From: Branchiostoma belcheri
Taxonomy: Eukaryota > Chordata > Leptocardii > Amphioxiformes > Branchiostomatidae
DNA length: 64,000 nt
NCBI RefSeq assembly: GCF_001625305.1
Contig: NW_017802536.1
Location: 704,319 to 768,318 of the forward strand
Direction: 5' to 3'
The notes under the pieces were generated by a model that saw only the letters and a list, made by a program, of their open reading frames with translations, was not told the origin of the DNA and ran no database searches. Positions 34,254 through 44,539 of the stretch are shown here, piece by piece. How positions within the stretch are numbered: the stretch's first letter is position 1; each line of letters starts with the position of its first letter. A program made the translations under genes and the position numbers.

Positions 34254-37200
34254 ATGAGAGTAAAAGGACTGGTACTAAATGTAGCATGGTACTGCTTTGG
34301 GATTATAACGATGGGTACATTAACGATTTTCACCAAAAATCCTGAAAAAAGTCCCGTAATCTCGGCAAAACAGGCAAAAAAAGACGCTATGATGCCTGCT
34401 GACATTCCCTTCGCTCTAAGGGATGAATTCCAGAAGTAAGTGCTTGTTTTTATCGTCGTTAAAGTTATTTAGTTGTTAAAAAACAAAGCGTACCTATTTC
34501 TCAGACTTGGCTGGTCTTTTTAGTTGAATCCAAATAACCTTTATGAGTCAGTTCGTGGTGTATTTTTCAGCTTGATAAAAATCATCATAACACAATAGAA
34601 ATGGTATTTCCTATATATTTCAAATAATAACTCAAAGGGACGAAAGTACCGTGATGTCGGCAAAACAGGCAAAAAGAGACGCTATGATGCCTGCTGACAT
34701 TCCCTTTACTCTAAGGGATGGATTCCAGAAGTAAGTGCTTGTTTTTATCGTTGTTAACGTCATTCCGCTGTTGAAAATACATTTCTCAGACCAGGCTGGT
34801 CGTTTGTAGTTTAGTCTAATTGATCTTTATGTGTCAGTTCGTTTCGTAGTTTTAGCTAAAGAAAAATCATTATAACACAATAGAAATCGAATATTCTATT
34901 TATTTATTTTTTATATAACTCGAATGGGCAAAATACTGAGTGGTAATAATCAAATTGTGTTTTTTTTTTCAGTACCAACAGGATGAGCAACAGGATGAGA
35001 TGCAACTGTTCTGGGGTTAAGTATGAAAAGATACTAAAGGTTATGGAGACTGAAGAACCAAAGGAAGTTGAAGATCGACGCAAAGTAGAACTGCAAAAAT
35101 TCAAACGCAGGTTAAAAGCATCTTAGTTTTTTTTTTACGTTTGGAATAGCGGGGATTTCTCAGCTAAGAAATCAATATTAGCCGGTTATATTTTATCCAC
35201 ACAATAAATAGTTCGTTTGTCAGCTTGTTTAACTGTCAGTATGTAGTTTACGATCTATACGATCCATAGTTCGTGACTCTAGTATGTCCAGGTCACGAGA
35301 TATTAAAACCGAAGTTCAGCTGCAGTACCATAAGAAGCCGATAGGGGGCCCAAAACCTAATTATTTCCACTCTCATCAGGACCTACCAAATATCAAGCTA
35401 GGTTTCCTAGCCCCAGTCTCTCATCCCAACCCCCCTCCCCTTTCGTTAAAGATCGCCCTGGGCTTTCCTATGTACGAATCAGCTGTTTTAAAAGCACACA
35501 GGGAAAGGAAACCACAGGACCCCTGCTCCTTCTTTTACTACTTGTTTTGTGTACCGGTGCCTTGCCTTGCTCACCTTTACAGATCAGAAATTATATCTGC
35601 CGTTTGTATGGTTTTGATCGGAGACAATGATTGACAAGAGCGCATTAGGAAGATCCACCAACCCTTTTTATATGCTGAGCTATGGTGTGCTAAGTTGCGG
35701 AAACACGCAGACGGACAGACAAGCTCAAAACAATACCTCCATTGGAGGTAATTAGATGTCTTCCACTATTGAGACGTGTTAATACTCATCATACATAAGA
35801 AGTTTATTTCAAATTCATGCCCGGGGGGCTAATTGCAGATTACAAACATAAAAGAACAATGAAACGTAGTATAAAATAACTAAAATCTACATGATAAAAG
35901 GTAGTTGTGTAGAGCTATAGCTATGTCTAAAACAATGTCTAAGGGGTTTGAATTTTCTTTTTTTAGACAATGGAAGACGTAATGTCCCACCTTTTCTAAC
36001 ATTTGTGGGTTTTGGGAAGTTAAAAGAAGAATAGTTCATAATGCAGGAGCACGTCCGGCTGCGAGAAGTGACCTCAACATGACGAGAGACAATGCAAAAT
36101 TCCATTCTAATACAAATAATTTCTCACCTGTTCTCACATTTTAGAACCAAGTCTTCCAAAGAGACCCTAATGATCGTGAACGGATCCGTTCCTCTCAGTT
36201 ATCCTGTACAAGGAGTGGTCGTTGCACCAGAAGAATGGGAAGACATCCCAGGTATAACAAAGATATGTTTTAACAGATGCTTAAACTGTGTTGATTTGAT
36301 TTGATTTGATTTATTAGACGTCAACGGTGCTGTTTTGGGCAACATAAGTCTTAGTACACCAGATATTCCATCATAAACACTTTTGTTAAAGTAATGCTGT
36401 ATACCGTTGTGTTTTTAGGAAATAACCTATTTAAACGGTTTTGGTCTATAAAATCACATTAATGACGTCATGATGACGTCAGATTACGCCATAGCAACAT
36501 CAAAATCGTTGTTATTTATTTTTACTAGTACACCATCTTGACTTGACTTAAATTACAAAAGATGTACATAGATTTGCTACTAATTAAAAAGAATTTAAAA
36601 AGTCAAACCTGCAAAGGTGACCACCTCTTCAAGCTGGCCAACTGGCAATTGTGACCATTTTTTCTTGGTCCCAAAATTTGACCACCTGGCCACCCTGAGT
36701 TGGGTCCGCTCAAGGCCCAATACCTGTCTGTGGTGACCACATTATTTTCGATCATGTTAAATATTAATGATATCCAATTAGAAACAAGAGTTCCGAGATG
36801 TCATACCTCCATGAAATATGGGCTTGATATGTAGATGTAAATTTCTTCTTTAATTATGCAAATGACCTCTGCATTTACATAATATATGCATCGCAATGTT
36901 AACTTTTGATTAACTTACAAATGTCCCAAGTATGACATTCCCATCATAGAAAGCATTAATTATGCAGATTAGGTTACATTTGCATAATTGGTATCTGTTT
37001 ATGTTCCATCTGTCATAGGTTACATACATTACATGTATGAAATTACTATAATGTAAAACACTGTAATTATGGAATTTCCTCATTAATTATGCAAATTTAG
37101 TCCTCATTTGCATAATTTACATTTAATCATATACTTTTCTCTCTCAGCTACCTACCTACCAAAAATGATGAAAATACGTTGTTCATCATTATTGGATTCC

Positions 37201-40200
37201 AAAGATTTCGCCCGAAGGTCCCCTGCAGTTCCATAACAAGCTGCTAAGGAGACTAAATCCACACCACTTATTCCTGACAGGAAAATAGATCTGTCATCGA
37301 AAATTCAAGACAATAGCATGTTCAGGACAAAAGATACAAAAACCGGAAGTTCTGCTGCAGTACCGAGGTCATCCACCAGGAGGCCCATATTTGACCTTGA
37401 CCTTCGTCTTCCTAAGACTTGCCAGCATACCAAATATCATCACAATCCATACATGCGTTATGAAGTTATGCTGACTACAAATGTGCCGAAACACAAACAC
37501 ACAGACAGACAGACACACACAAACACACACACACACACACAGACAGACGCGCCAAAAACAATAACTCCATTTTTCCATGGAGGTAATCATGGTCAAACCA
37601 GCCAGTTCGCCTCGACTCCTGGATGATGTATGATGTATAATTACCTACTTCAGGTACATCTTTGTGTTTTCTCATGACAAAAAAATAGACCCATTACCAA
37701 ATTTTTCTTTTACAGGTCTCAAAGTTGTGGATAACACCTTACGTAACAAGTATAAGGTATCATTTGGAAGCTCTATTATTCAATATTTAAAAGGCGGTTG
37801 TGAATGTGTTCTTCGCGATAAGGATATAATTATCATTCTAATTAGCTACGTTTCTACATTGCGATCTTCATAACCACGTCTTGTTACAAGAATACAAACA
37901 GTATCTAAAATATTTCTTTGCCCTTCTCGTTTTATTTGCAAGCAGACCTGCATTTCTTATGCAAGCAAGCAAGCAGGCAAGCAAGCACAATGAGTGTGTC
38001 AAGTTATAATATGGAACAATGTGTTTTCTAGGTGAAACTTTCGTCATCCGAACTTGGGGTGCTGACGATCCGTGCCACAGTGCCCAAGGTTAGGGTTGAC
38101 GGACTGGGCACGGCTACACTAACCATTATCAGTAGGTTTCTGGCCCATCTTAACCGGCAGCTGGAGTTTGTGGTGTATGTTAACACCGTGTTTGACATAG
38201 ATGCTAGGGACTTTGGTAAGTAGTAGTTTTAATTATGGCAATGATGAGTAAGCATAGTCGATTATTGTACGAATCAGCAGGCCCTCACCCTCACCCCCCT
38301 CCCTCCCAGCATGACCAACAAAGCACGGCCTGAAAAGGATTATAAGATTTTTATTGGGTGAAGAATGTAAACAACTTATATAATCAAGTTATATAACTTA
38401 TTATGCAAATGATAACATTATTTATGAAATCACTGAGGATATTAAACATAACTCGTCGGCCATGCAGGTTAACGTTATTTGGCGAAGTTAGGACGCCTTG
38501 AATCCTAAATGTCGTACAAAATACATTTAATTCACGGCCATGCCCAAAGTGCATACTCATTTTGATCGTTCTCTTTTATTCCTATATTATTGTTTTTCAG
38601 TGCGCTTTAGTTACCTGCACCACGAGGCGATTTTCCCTATCAACATTCGTGTAAGGAGATCGCCAACACTCTACGACCCTAGACCGGGTATGAATTACTT
38701 AAATATGCATCTATAATTACGTAAGGAATAAAAGGTAATAAAGAAGGAAAAAGGTAGTTAATTTGGAAAACCTTTCACTTCCACATCGAATGTAAAAAAA
38801 GGAGCACCAACAAGTCTGAACAACCAACTAACTGAGCCCTATGTACATCGTCAATTAATTCGCCACTCAAAGTTCCAAAACAGTGCAGCTCCAGAACTAG
38901 TCAAGTCATCAATCTCCTGTCACAAAACAGCATTTATCTCTGATACATAAAAGTAAATGGGCAATGAATTTGTGCAATCATGGATACATCTACCCTCACT
39001 TGATGGTTTATTCGTCGATTACGACATCTGACCATTATCTCACCGTATACACCTTAGGGCAGGGCATTAACCTTTTATCATTTTTAATTGTGTTCATTCA
39101 TCTCATAGTGCATAATTGATATGGAATATTCACGTATCAATAGAAAGATAGATAGATAATAGATAAATAGATTTTCTGTGTTTTTTTCTTTATAACAGGT
39201 AACATAAATGACAAGGTTACAATCATCACCAAGACCTTCCTGAGGTACCCATCAGTAAGACTCCTCATCCAAAGCATCCAGACATACTACCCCAAGATGC
39301 GGATAATTGTAGCGGATGACAATAGACCTTTCGAAGACTTACAGTCAGAACATGTAGATCATTATATCATGCCTCACAAATCGGTAAGTATTTAAAGATA
39401 ATAACGCAACCTTGGATCCCCTCAATTTCTTTAATGATTATTAACTGAAAATTCTAGTCATGGCGCTTAATCAATGCATCTATAACTACATCAATTCAAA
39501 AGCACCGTAGACTGTTTAGCCCCTAAAACAAAGGCAGGAAAAGATTTGCACACTGATCAGTTTCCAAAAGATCCAAATATATTCCTATGCTGGTTTTCAA
39601 TGTAACACTATATCAGACCATGCAGAATGACCCAAATACTCGTTACAAAGTCACATAATCAAGGACATTGCTCTATGATGCAAATCGTCTATCTGTACTT
39701 GCAAGTTACAATGACTTTCTCACGGCTGGATTGATTTTGTCTGAAATATGGCCCAGGGGCTGTAAAAATGGACATGTCATCGCCAACCATTGCCCCAAGC
39801 TACAAGCAATTTGGACATTGCACATCACCGCTGTCATTGCTAGTACTTTAAATCCTGGGTCACTAGTAAATCGAAGCTCTTCAGGTGCAATAATACATTA
39901 TTACCTTCGCCAAGAAGGTTATTTTTTCAGTAGCGCCTGTCCGTCTGTCTTTCTGTTTGTCTGTTTCTTTGTGAACAGCATAACTCAAGAAACTTTATAT
40001 GAATTGTAATGAAACTGGTAACTGTCTGAAATTTCATACCTGGGGTATTTGAAAGTTTTAACTTTTAAAAGTGATGGTGAACATAATTAAACATAACCTA
40101 GAAAAAATATGAGGAAATGCTATAATGGCATCCTTTGTTAATATAAGACTGTCTTTTGCGGTAGAATATGACCAACAGATATGATTCATGCAATTGAGGA

Positions 40201-42348
40201 TGATATTTGCATAATCAGGGAGATAAATGTATAATTTCGAGGTCATGAAGGCTATAATTTGGCGAAGGTATGACATGGTAAAACACTAGTTACATAGTAT
40301 TACTGGCGTCTGCTCATTAGCTGTACGGACTGTCTGATGTGCTCTGTTTTTTTGACCGATTGAAACGTCTGCAGGGCTGGTTTGGGGGTAGAAACTTGGG
40401 AGTGTCCCAGGTGATCACGCCTTACCTGCTGTGGCTGGATGATGACTACGTCTTTCATGAAGAAACAAAACTGGAGGTAATGGTGGACATCTTAGACAAC
40501 AGCAACTTGGACGTGGTAAGATTTGCAAATATTAGGCACCATAACATTTTGACTAGTAGGTTGGTACTGGCAAAGCTAAGGCCCTTTTAGTTAAATAAAA
40601 GAATCAGAGGACGCTGTGTGCTTACACGTAGATATACAATATGATCAATTTATTTAACCCTGTTTAAATAGGTGGGTTTCTGAGGCCTGCGCCTACTTTC
40701 ATCTCGGATAGCGCCTGAACGGCTTGCGCTAAAACCGCCAGGTTGACTTTTCCTCCTAAGCATAATAATTGTTAATCCTTTAAACAAATTGGAATATTTT
40801 TATACTAGTTTTTTGTAACTAAGTCACATAATGCAAGAACTAACTATCAACAACCTTTAGTTTCTGTGGAACCAATTTTTGTATTCTAATTTAAAAAAAT
40901 TTAAGACAGCCCTATTAAAAGTGCCTATTTGTAGATATATTTCAGTAGCTTGTAAGTATCTTCCTCACACCTAAATTAGCTTTGATGGTAATTGTCTAGA
41001 AATATGTCGTGTAATTCTGGTGTGTGTGTTTTCTTTGGCTACCTAAGAAAACAGTACAAGTCATGTTGACTGGAGCTCAGTTGTATCTACACAACTACAA
41101 GCAGTTGTAAGCCAATGTCGGTAACTACAGTTTGGCAGGCCATATATAGTAGAGGGGATTCATTCCTCAAGCTACCGACATCTTGCACACGCAGTCGTCC
41201 CTCAGTAAGACATCTGGAGCCGCATAGTTCCCGTTTAGAACTTTTATTCAGCCTGCCACAGTTTGGCAGGCCATTACAACCTGCATTAGGACTTCTTACC
41301 ATCTTATTTTAATTGCATATCTGCTGTCTATACATTTCAAACTGTCTTGAAGAGTTACTTGTCTTGGTCACTGTCTTAGACAGGCCTCTTCACATGTTCC
41401 CCCACTGTAGTCAGAGCTAGACTGAGGTCTCTTCGTTTACGTTGCTAAATTTATTAGGTAATCGTATAGTACAAGCATGGTCTTTAATGACATTCCCCTT
41501 TCCCTTTTTTCTATCGTCAGGTTTCTGGACTACGTGGCGATAAAATACTCTATTACAACAAGATGGCGGTGATCCCCGGGGAAGACGATGATGACGGTGT
41601 TTGTATCTGGCACCAGCAATATAAGAATTATGGAAAAGTACCAGGATTTCCAAACTGCTATTTCTCAACTCGGTTGGAGAATTTCTTCATGGGTAGAACG
41701 GATGGTGTCCGGTCTGTAGGGTTTTACCCGGCGTACTCCAGAAAAGCAGACGAAGGTTAACTTTTTCTTTGCCTTTTAAATTTAATGTATGAATCTCATC
41801 TTTGTTAAATCAAATTAATTGAAAACAACAGTAAAAAAAGATAAAAAGTCATTCCTCTTCCCATTCTATTATGAAGTGTATATTTGTTTTTATGTTACAA
41901 TTATCTAGACCAATATCGAGTATAGACGTTTTATATTTTAAACATTATTTTCTTTTTTAGACAAAGACTTAAATATGTCAATAAGAACAAAACGATCCAT
42001 TTCTTTGGAATTCGAAACGCGTGTACCAATGTAATGTATGCTAAGCTCATACAAGTTTGTTTTGTTAAAATGATATGCTATATCCAATAGAATATTTACA
42101 TATGTAATAAACAGTAAAAAAGGTTCTTTGCAGTTTGGTAATACTTATTTTATTGCACAGAATTTTACCTGGATGCATTGGGAAAGCTCCGGATGGCCGC
42201 TTGCAAGGGAGTTCATATTCACCACAACCGAACGTGGAGTAACTTGTACAACACACACCGATGGGGCAGAGATATTAAAGACTACCATGAGATGCAGGAC
42301 AGGATAATTTATTTCAGGAACAACGCAAACTGTTGGCATTATGTGTGA
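34254..42348 (+). CDS. B4GALNT1-like: Beta-1,4-N-acetylgalactosaminyltransferase (GM2/GD2-synthase-like), complete
   Basis: Golgi type II enzyme adding GalNAc from UDP-GalNAc to glycan or glycolipid acceptors (family knowledge). Ten coding exons: 34254-34435, 34973-35110, 36145-36251, 37716-37756, 38032-38215, 38601-38687, 39199-39383, 40375-40515, 41521-41755 and 42161-42348. All have GT..AG borders, all phases match, and together they give 495 codons plus TGA (vertebrate B4GALNT1 is about 530). Residues 5-26 are a signal-anchor. The stem has a CNCSG motif, then SYPVQGVVV and LNRQLEFV as in the family. Catalytic part: KTFLRYPS, IIVADDN, GWFGGRNLGVSQV, and WLDDDYVF with the metal-binding DDD at residues 330-332 (40438-40446). 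The C-terminus has GFPNCYFSTRLENFFMGRTD and EFYLDALGKLRMAACK. B4GALNT2 is the alternative name. About six residues seen in vertebrates after the DDD exon are absent. Confidence 0.95.
34638..34730 (+). CDS. Duplicated exon copy in B4GALNT intron 1 (possible cassette exon)
   Basis: This stretch repeats the 3' part of coding exon 1 (34350-34435) and the following intron. It encodes SAKQAKRDAMMPADIPFTLR against SAKQAKKDAMMPADIPFALR, and has the same donor GTAAGTGC. An AG at 34636-34637 gives an exon of exactly 93 nt that starts and ends in phase 2, like the intron it sits in, so inclusion would add 31 residues to the stem without a frame change. The acceptor has only a modest pyrimidine tract. 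Whether it is spliced is unknown. Confidence 0.55.
35270..35755 (+). mobile_element. Truncated ACCTCCATG-family element
   Basis: Contains GTCCAGGTCACGAGATATTA, GCTGCAGTACCATAAGAAGC and ATAGGGGGCCCAAAACCTAA, and ends AATACCTCCATTGGAGGTAA. It is in a B4GALNT intron, with an unrelated insertion or divergence around 35400-35640. Confidence 0.6.
36310..36530. mobile_element. Fragment related to the piggyBac-like MITE interior
   Basis: Matches 30535-30745 closely (GGGCAACATAAG.CTTAGTACACCA, AAAATCACATTAATGACGTC). Both termini are missing. It is in a B4GALNT intron. Confidence 0.65.
36788..37584 (+). mobile_element. ACCTCCATG element, copy 3 (797 bp)
   Basis: Same order and ends as 5527-6325: starts GAGTTCCGAGATGTCATACC and ends ACTCCATTTTTCCATGGAGG. 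It has an expanded CACACA tract near 37497-37545. It is intronic in the B4GALNT gene. Confidence 0.85.
39903..40270. mobile_element. ACCTTCGCC-ended short element, copy 1
   Basis: Starts ACCTTCGCCAAGAAGGTTAT and ends ATTTGGCGAAGGTATGACAT, the two ends being near inverted repeats. 368 bp, intronic. A longer relative is at 51560-52430. Its internal CCGTCTGTCT and AACTCAAGAAACTTTATATG phrases resemble the ACCTCCATG family, suggesting sister families. Confidence 0.65.
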
Positions 42349-42349
42349 T

Positions 42350-43030
42350 ATAAAATATTCACATCTCTACATGTCTGACGATCTTTTCGCCTGAGTTTAT
42401 GTAGGAGGTTTTTTACCGGCGTTTTCGCGGTAAACTAGTAAAGCTGTCAAATGTGACAACTTAGATAACTTAGACTATTACGTTATGTAGCCTGCTTGGT
42501 CTTTATTATAATTTCAGTCATGCCTTGGTAAAGCTTAATATATATTGTTTTTCCTAATATTTTTTTTGCATCCTTAAATGTACGAAATGCGATCATTAAG
42601 TTTGCGCAAGCGCAGTTTCAAAAGCAAATAAGGTAACGAGATTTAGTTTAGATATGTCTAGAGAAACCGTTGCCAGGGGCAACCGCACGGAAAAACTAAT
42701 AGCTGCCATTTTCCCACGTTTAACCGGAAACTGAACATTTCAGAAATAAAGCTGATAATTTCAGGAAATGTCCTTTGACTTCTTCTTTCTTTATTTTATA
42801 ATTTATGATATAGTAGTATTAACTTTATTTCTGTAGAAAATCCAAGATTATCTTTGACGTTTTATCAAATAGGAATGGCCAACCGGTAATGTCGCACAGT
42901 AAACAAGCTGCCAGGATTAGTAGTTATATTTCAGTTGATCTAAATAAGAAGCATCTTGTAAGGCCTGTCGAAAGCCAGGTCGCCATTTGATCCCCTGTAT
43001 ATTCTAACGTAATACCGATTCTCTACTATC
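42350..43030. other. 3' flank of the B4GALNT gene, no gene seen
   Basis: AT-rich sequence after the stop at 42348. A polyadenylation signal AATAAA occurs at 42745-42750, too far to assign confidently. Nothing else is supportable. Confidence 0.4.
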
Positions 43031-43324
43031 TCAAAGTGTCTCACCCCAAAGGGTAGCGCACCTAGTACCTGACGGTGTTCTGCCCTCTTTATCTGTACGT
43101 GATTTCATCAGATCCACGACTCCATTCCTTGCGAAAAGCAAGTCCTTGAATACAGGTCTGGCTAAGATGAAGAGTTTTGCTGAGGACCTCTCTTCTTCTT
43201 TGAAATTTCCAAAATACTGACATATAGCCACAATCTTTCGTAGGAAAACTGGCTTTGCATGCCTAGCAGTTAAGCCTTGTTTCAATCTCTTGGCTGTCAG
43301 TGTTAAAAAAACAGTTCCTGACAT
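43031..43324 (-). CDS. Hypothetical open frame, possible 3' exon
   Basis: 97 codons on the minus strand with KPVFLRKIVAICQYFGNFKE, SSAKLFILARPVFKDLLFAR and VVDLMKSRTDKEGRTPSGTR before a stop. The composition looks protein-like and unlike the surrounding AT-rich DNA, but I recognise no domain and see no clear partner exon. It could be the end of a decayed transposon protein or an unrelated gene. Confidence 0.3.
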   Translation of the reverse strand: MSGTVFLTLTAKRLKQGLTARHAKPVFLRKIVAICQYFGNFKEEERSSAKLFILARPVFKDLLFARNGVVDLMKSRTDKEGRTPSGTRCATLWGETL

Positions 43325-43575
43325 CCTGACTGGCCGCTGGGTTCCCTAGACCCAGTCTTTCATCCCACCCCCACCCCCATTCCTCGTCTGATAAATATTT
43401 TTAGGCGCTTATGCCAACCACATGACCCCTGATCTTCTTTTACTACCTTCGTTGTGCCCTGTTGCTCACCTTTATTACAGATCAGAAATCTCACCACATC
43501 TGCTGGTGTCGCTGGTTGTATTGTTTTAATTATGGGTTCACCACAAAGAGGTGAAACCATATTGCTTTTTCTCAT

Positions 43576-44262
43576 GATTCTCCTCCTTCTTCTCCTCCTG
43601 CCATTTCTTTAAATGGATTCAGCTTCTTCATTTTGGGGCCTAAGGACCTGAAATTTAGTATAGAAGTACAGTAGGCGAATACCCCCAGGCGTTTTTTTAA
43701 TTTTTGTGATACAGGCTTTTAGAATGGTTTTATTTGAGTTTTTTGGCTGTGTTATAGCAAATGTATTACTGAGTTAGTGTGCAGTGTTACCACATTTGGG
43801 CATGAGTCATCACAATGGAATGCAGGGCATCAACCAATAGGCATGCAGCTTTCCTCTATTCTCCTTGCTGATTGGCTGTTGGAATTTAACAGGCTTAACT
43901 TAATTAATACCTGCACAGAGCCATTCCATACTGACAGTAGGTCTGTATTCAAGTGTTTTGGTAGGTATTTTAAGCTTTCCTGCTCCAGCATTGGAATGCG
44001 GGGCATGAACGCTTCTTTTTTTCTTGAAAATCAACAGTTTGCATTATGCAATTAAAAATCCTAACCAATAATGTAGGGAATAGCTATCCAACTGTTGTAG
44101 TCTTAGTTGTATGTTACTTCATACTATAGTTATATCAATGTAAAGCATTGTTTTCCCTTGTGTTTCTCATTCTTTCCCTGCCATGTCGTAAAATGTGGTG
44201 AAGCCATTGCTGTATTTGCTCCAAAGCAAATGTCGGCCTTTCTAGTTGGAGACAATGATTTC
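43576..44262 (+). repeat. Interspersed repeat, TCCTCCTTCTTCTCC-headed family, copy 1
   Basis: Begins TCTCCTCCTTCTTCTCCTCC then TGCCATTTCTTTAAATGGAT and GACCTGAAATTTAGTATAGA, and ends TGCTCCAAAGCAAATGTCGG. It is shared with 53184-53735 (same end) and 62265-62660. The TTGATTGGCTGTTGGA-type block follows in copies 1 and 3. It is a non-coding element of unknown class. Confidence 0.7.
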
Positions 44263-44539
44263 ATAAAAAGCATTAAGAAGATATGTGCATTTTAAAAAGG
44301 GTGAACGAGTTGAAGACAAAATGTCATTCTTCGGGAAAACCATCGTGGTCATTTTGAGCCGTCAATAAGATGCGTTGGACATTTCCTGGGTCAAAGGGTC
44401 CAGCAACAAACAATAACTCTCCATTGGGAATTTTCTGGACGCTTGATGTGTAAATTGATCCCCATAACCACATAAAACGTTAACATCCCAGAACGTCTTG
44501 CAGACTGTAGATAATCTTTTTTTAACACATTTAATTCCT

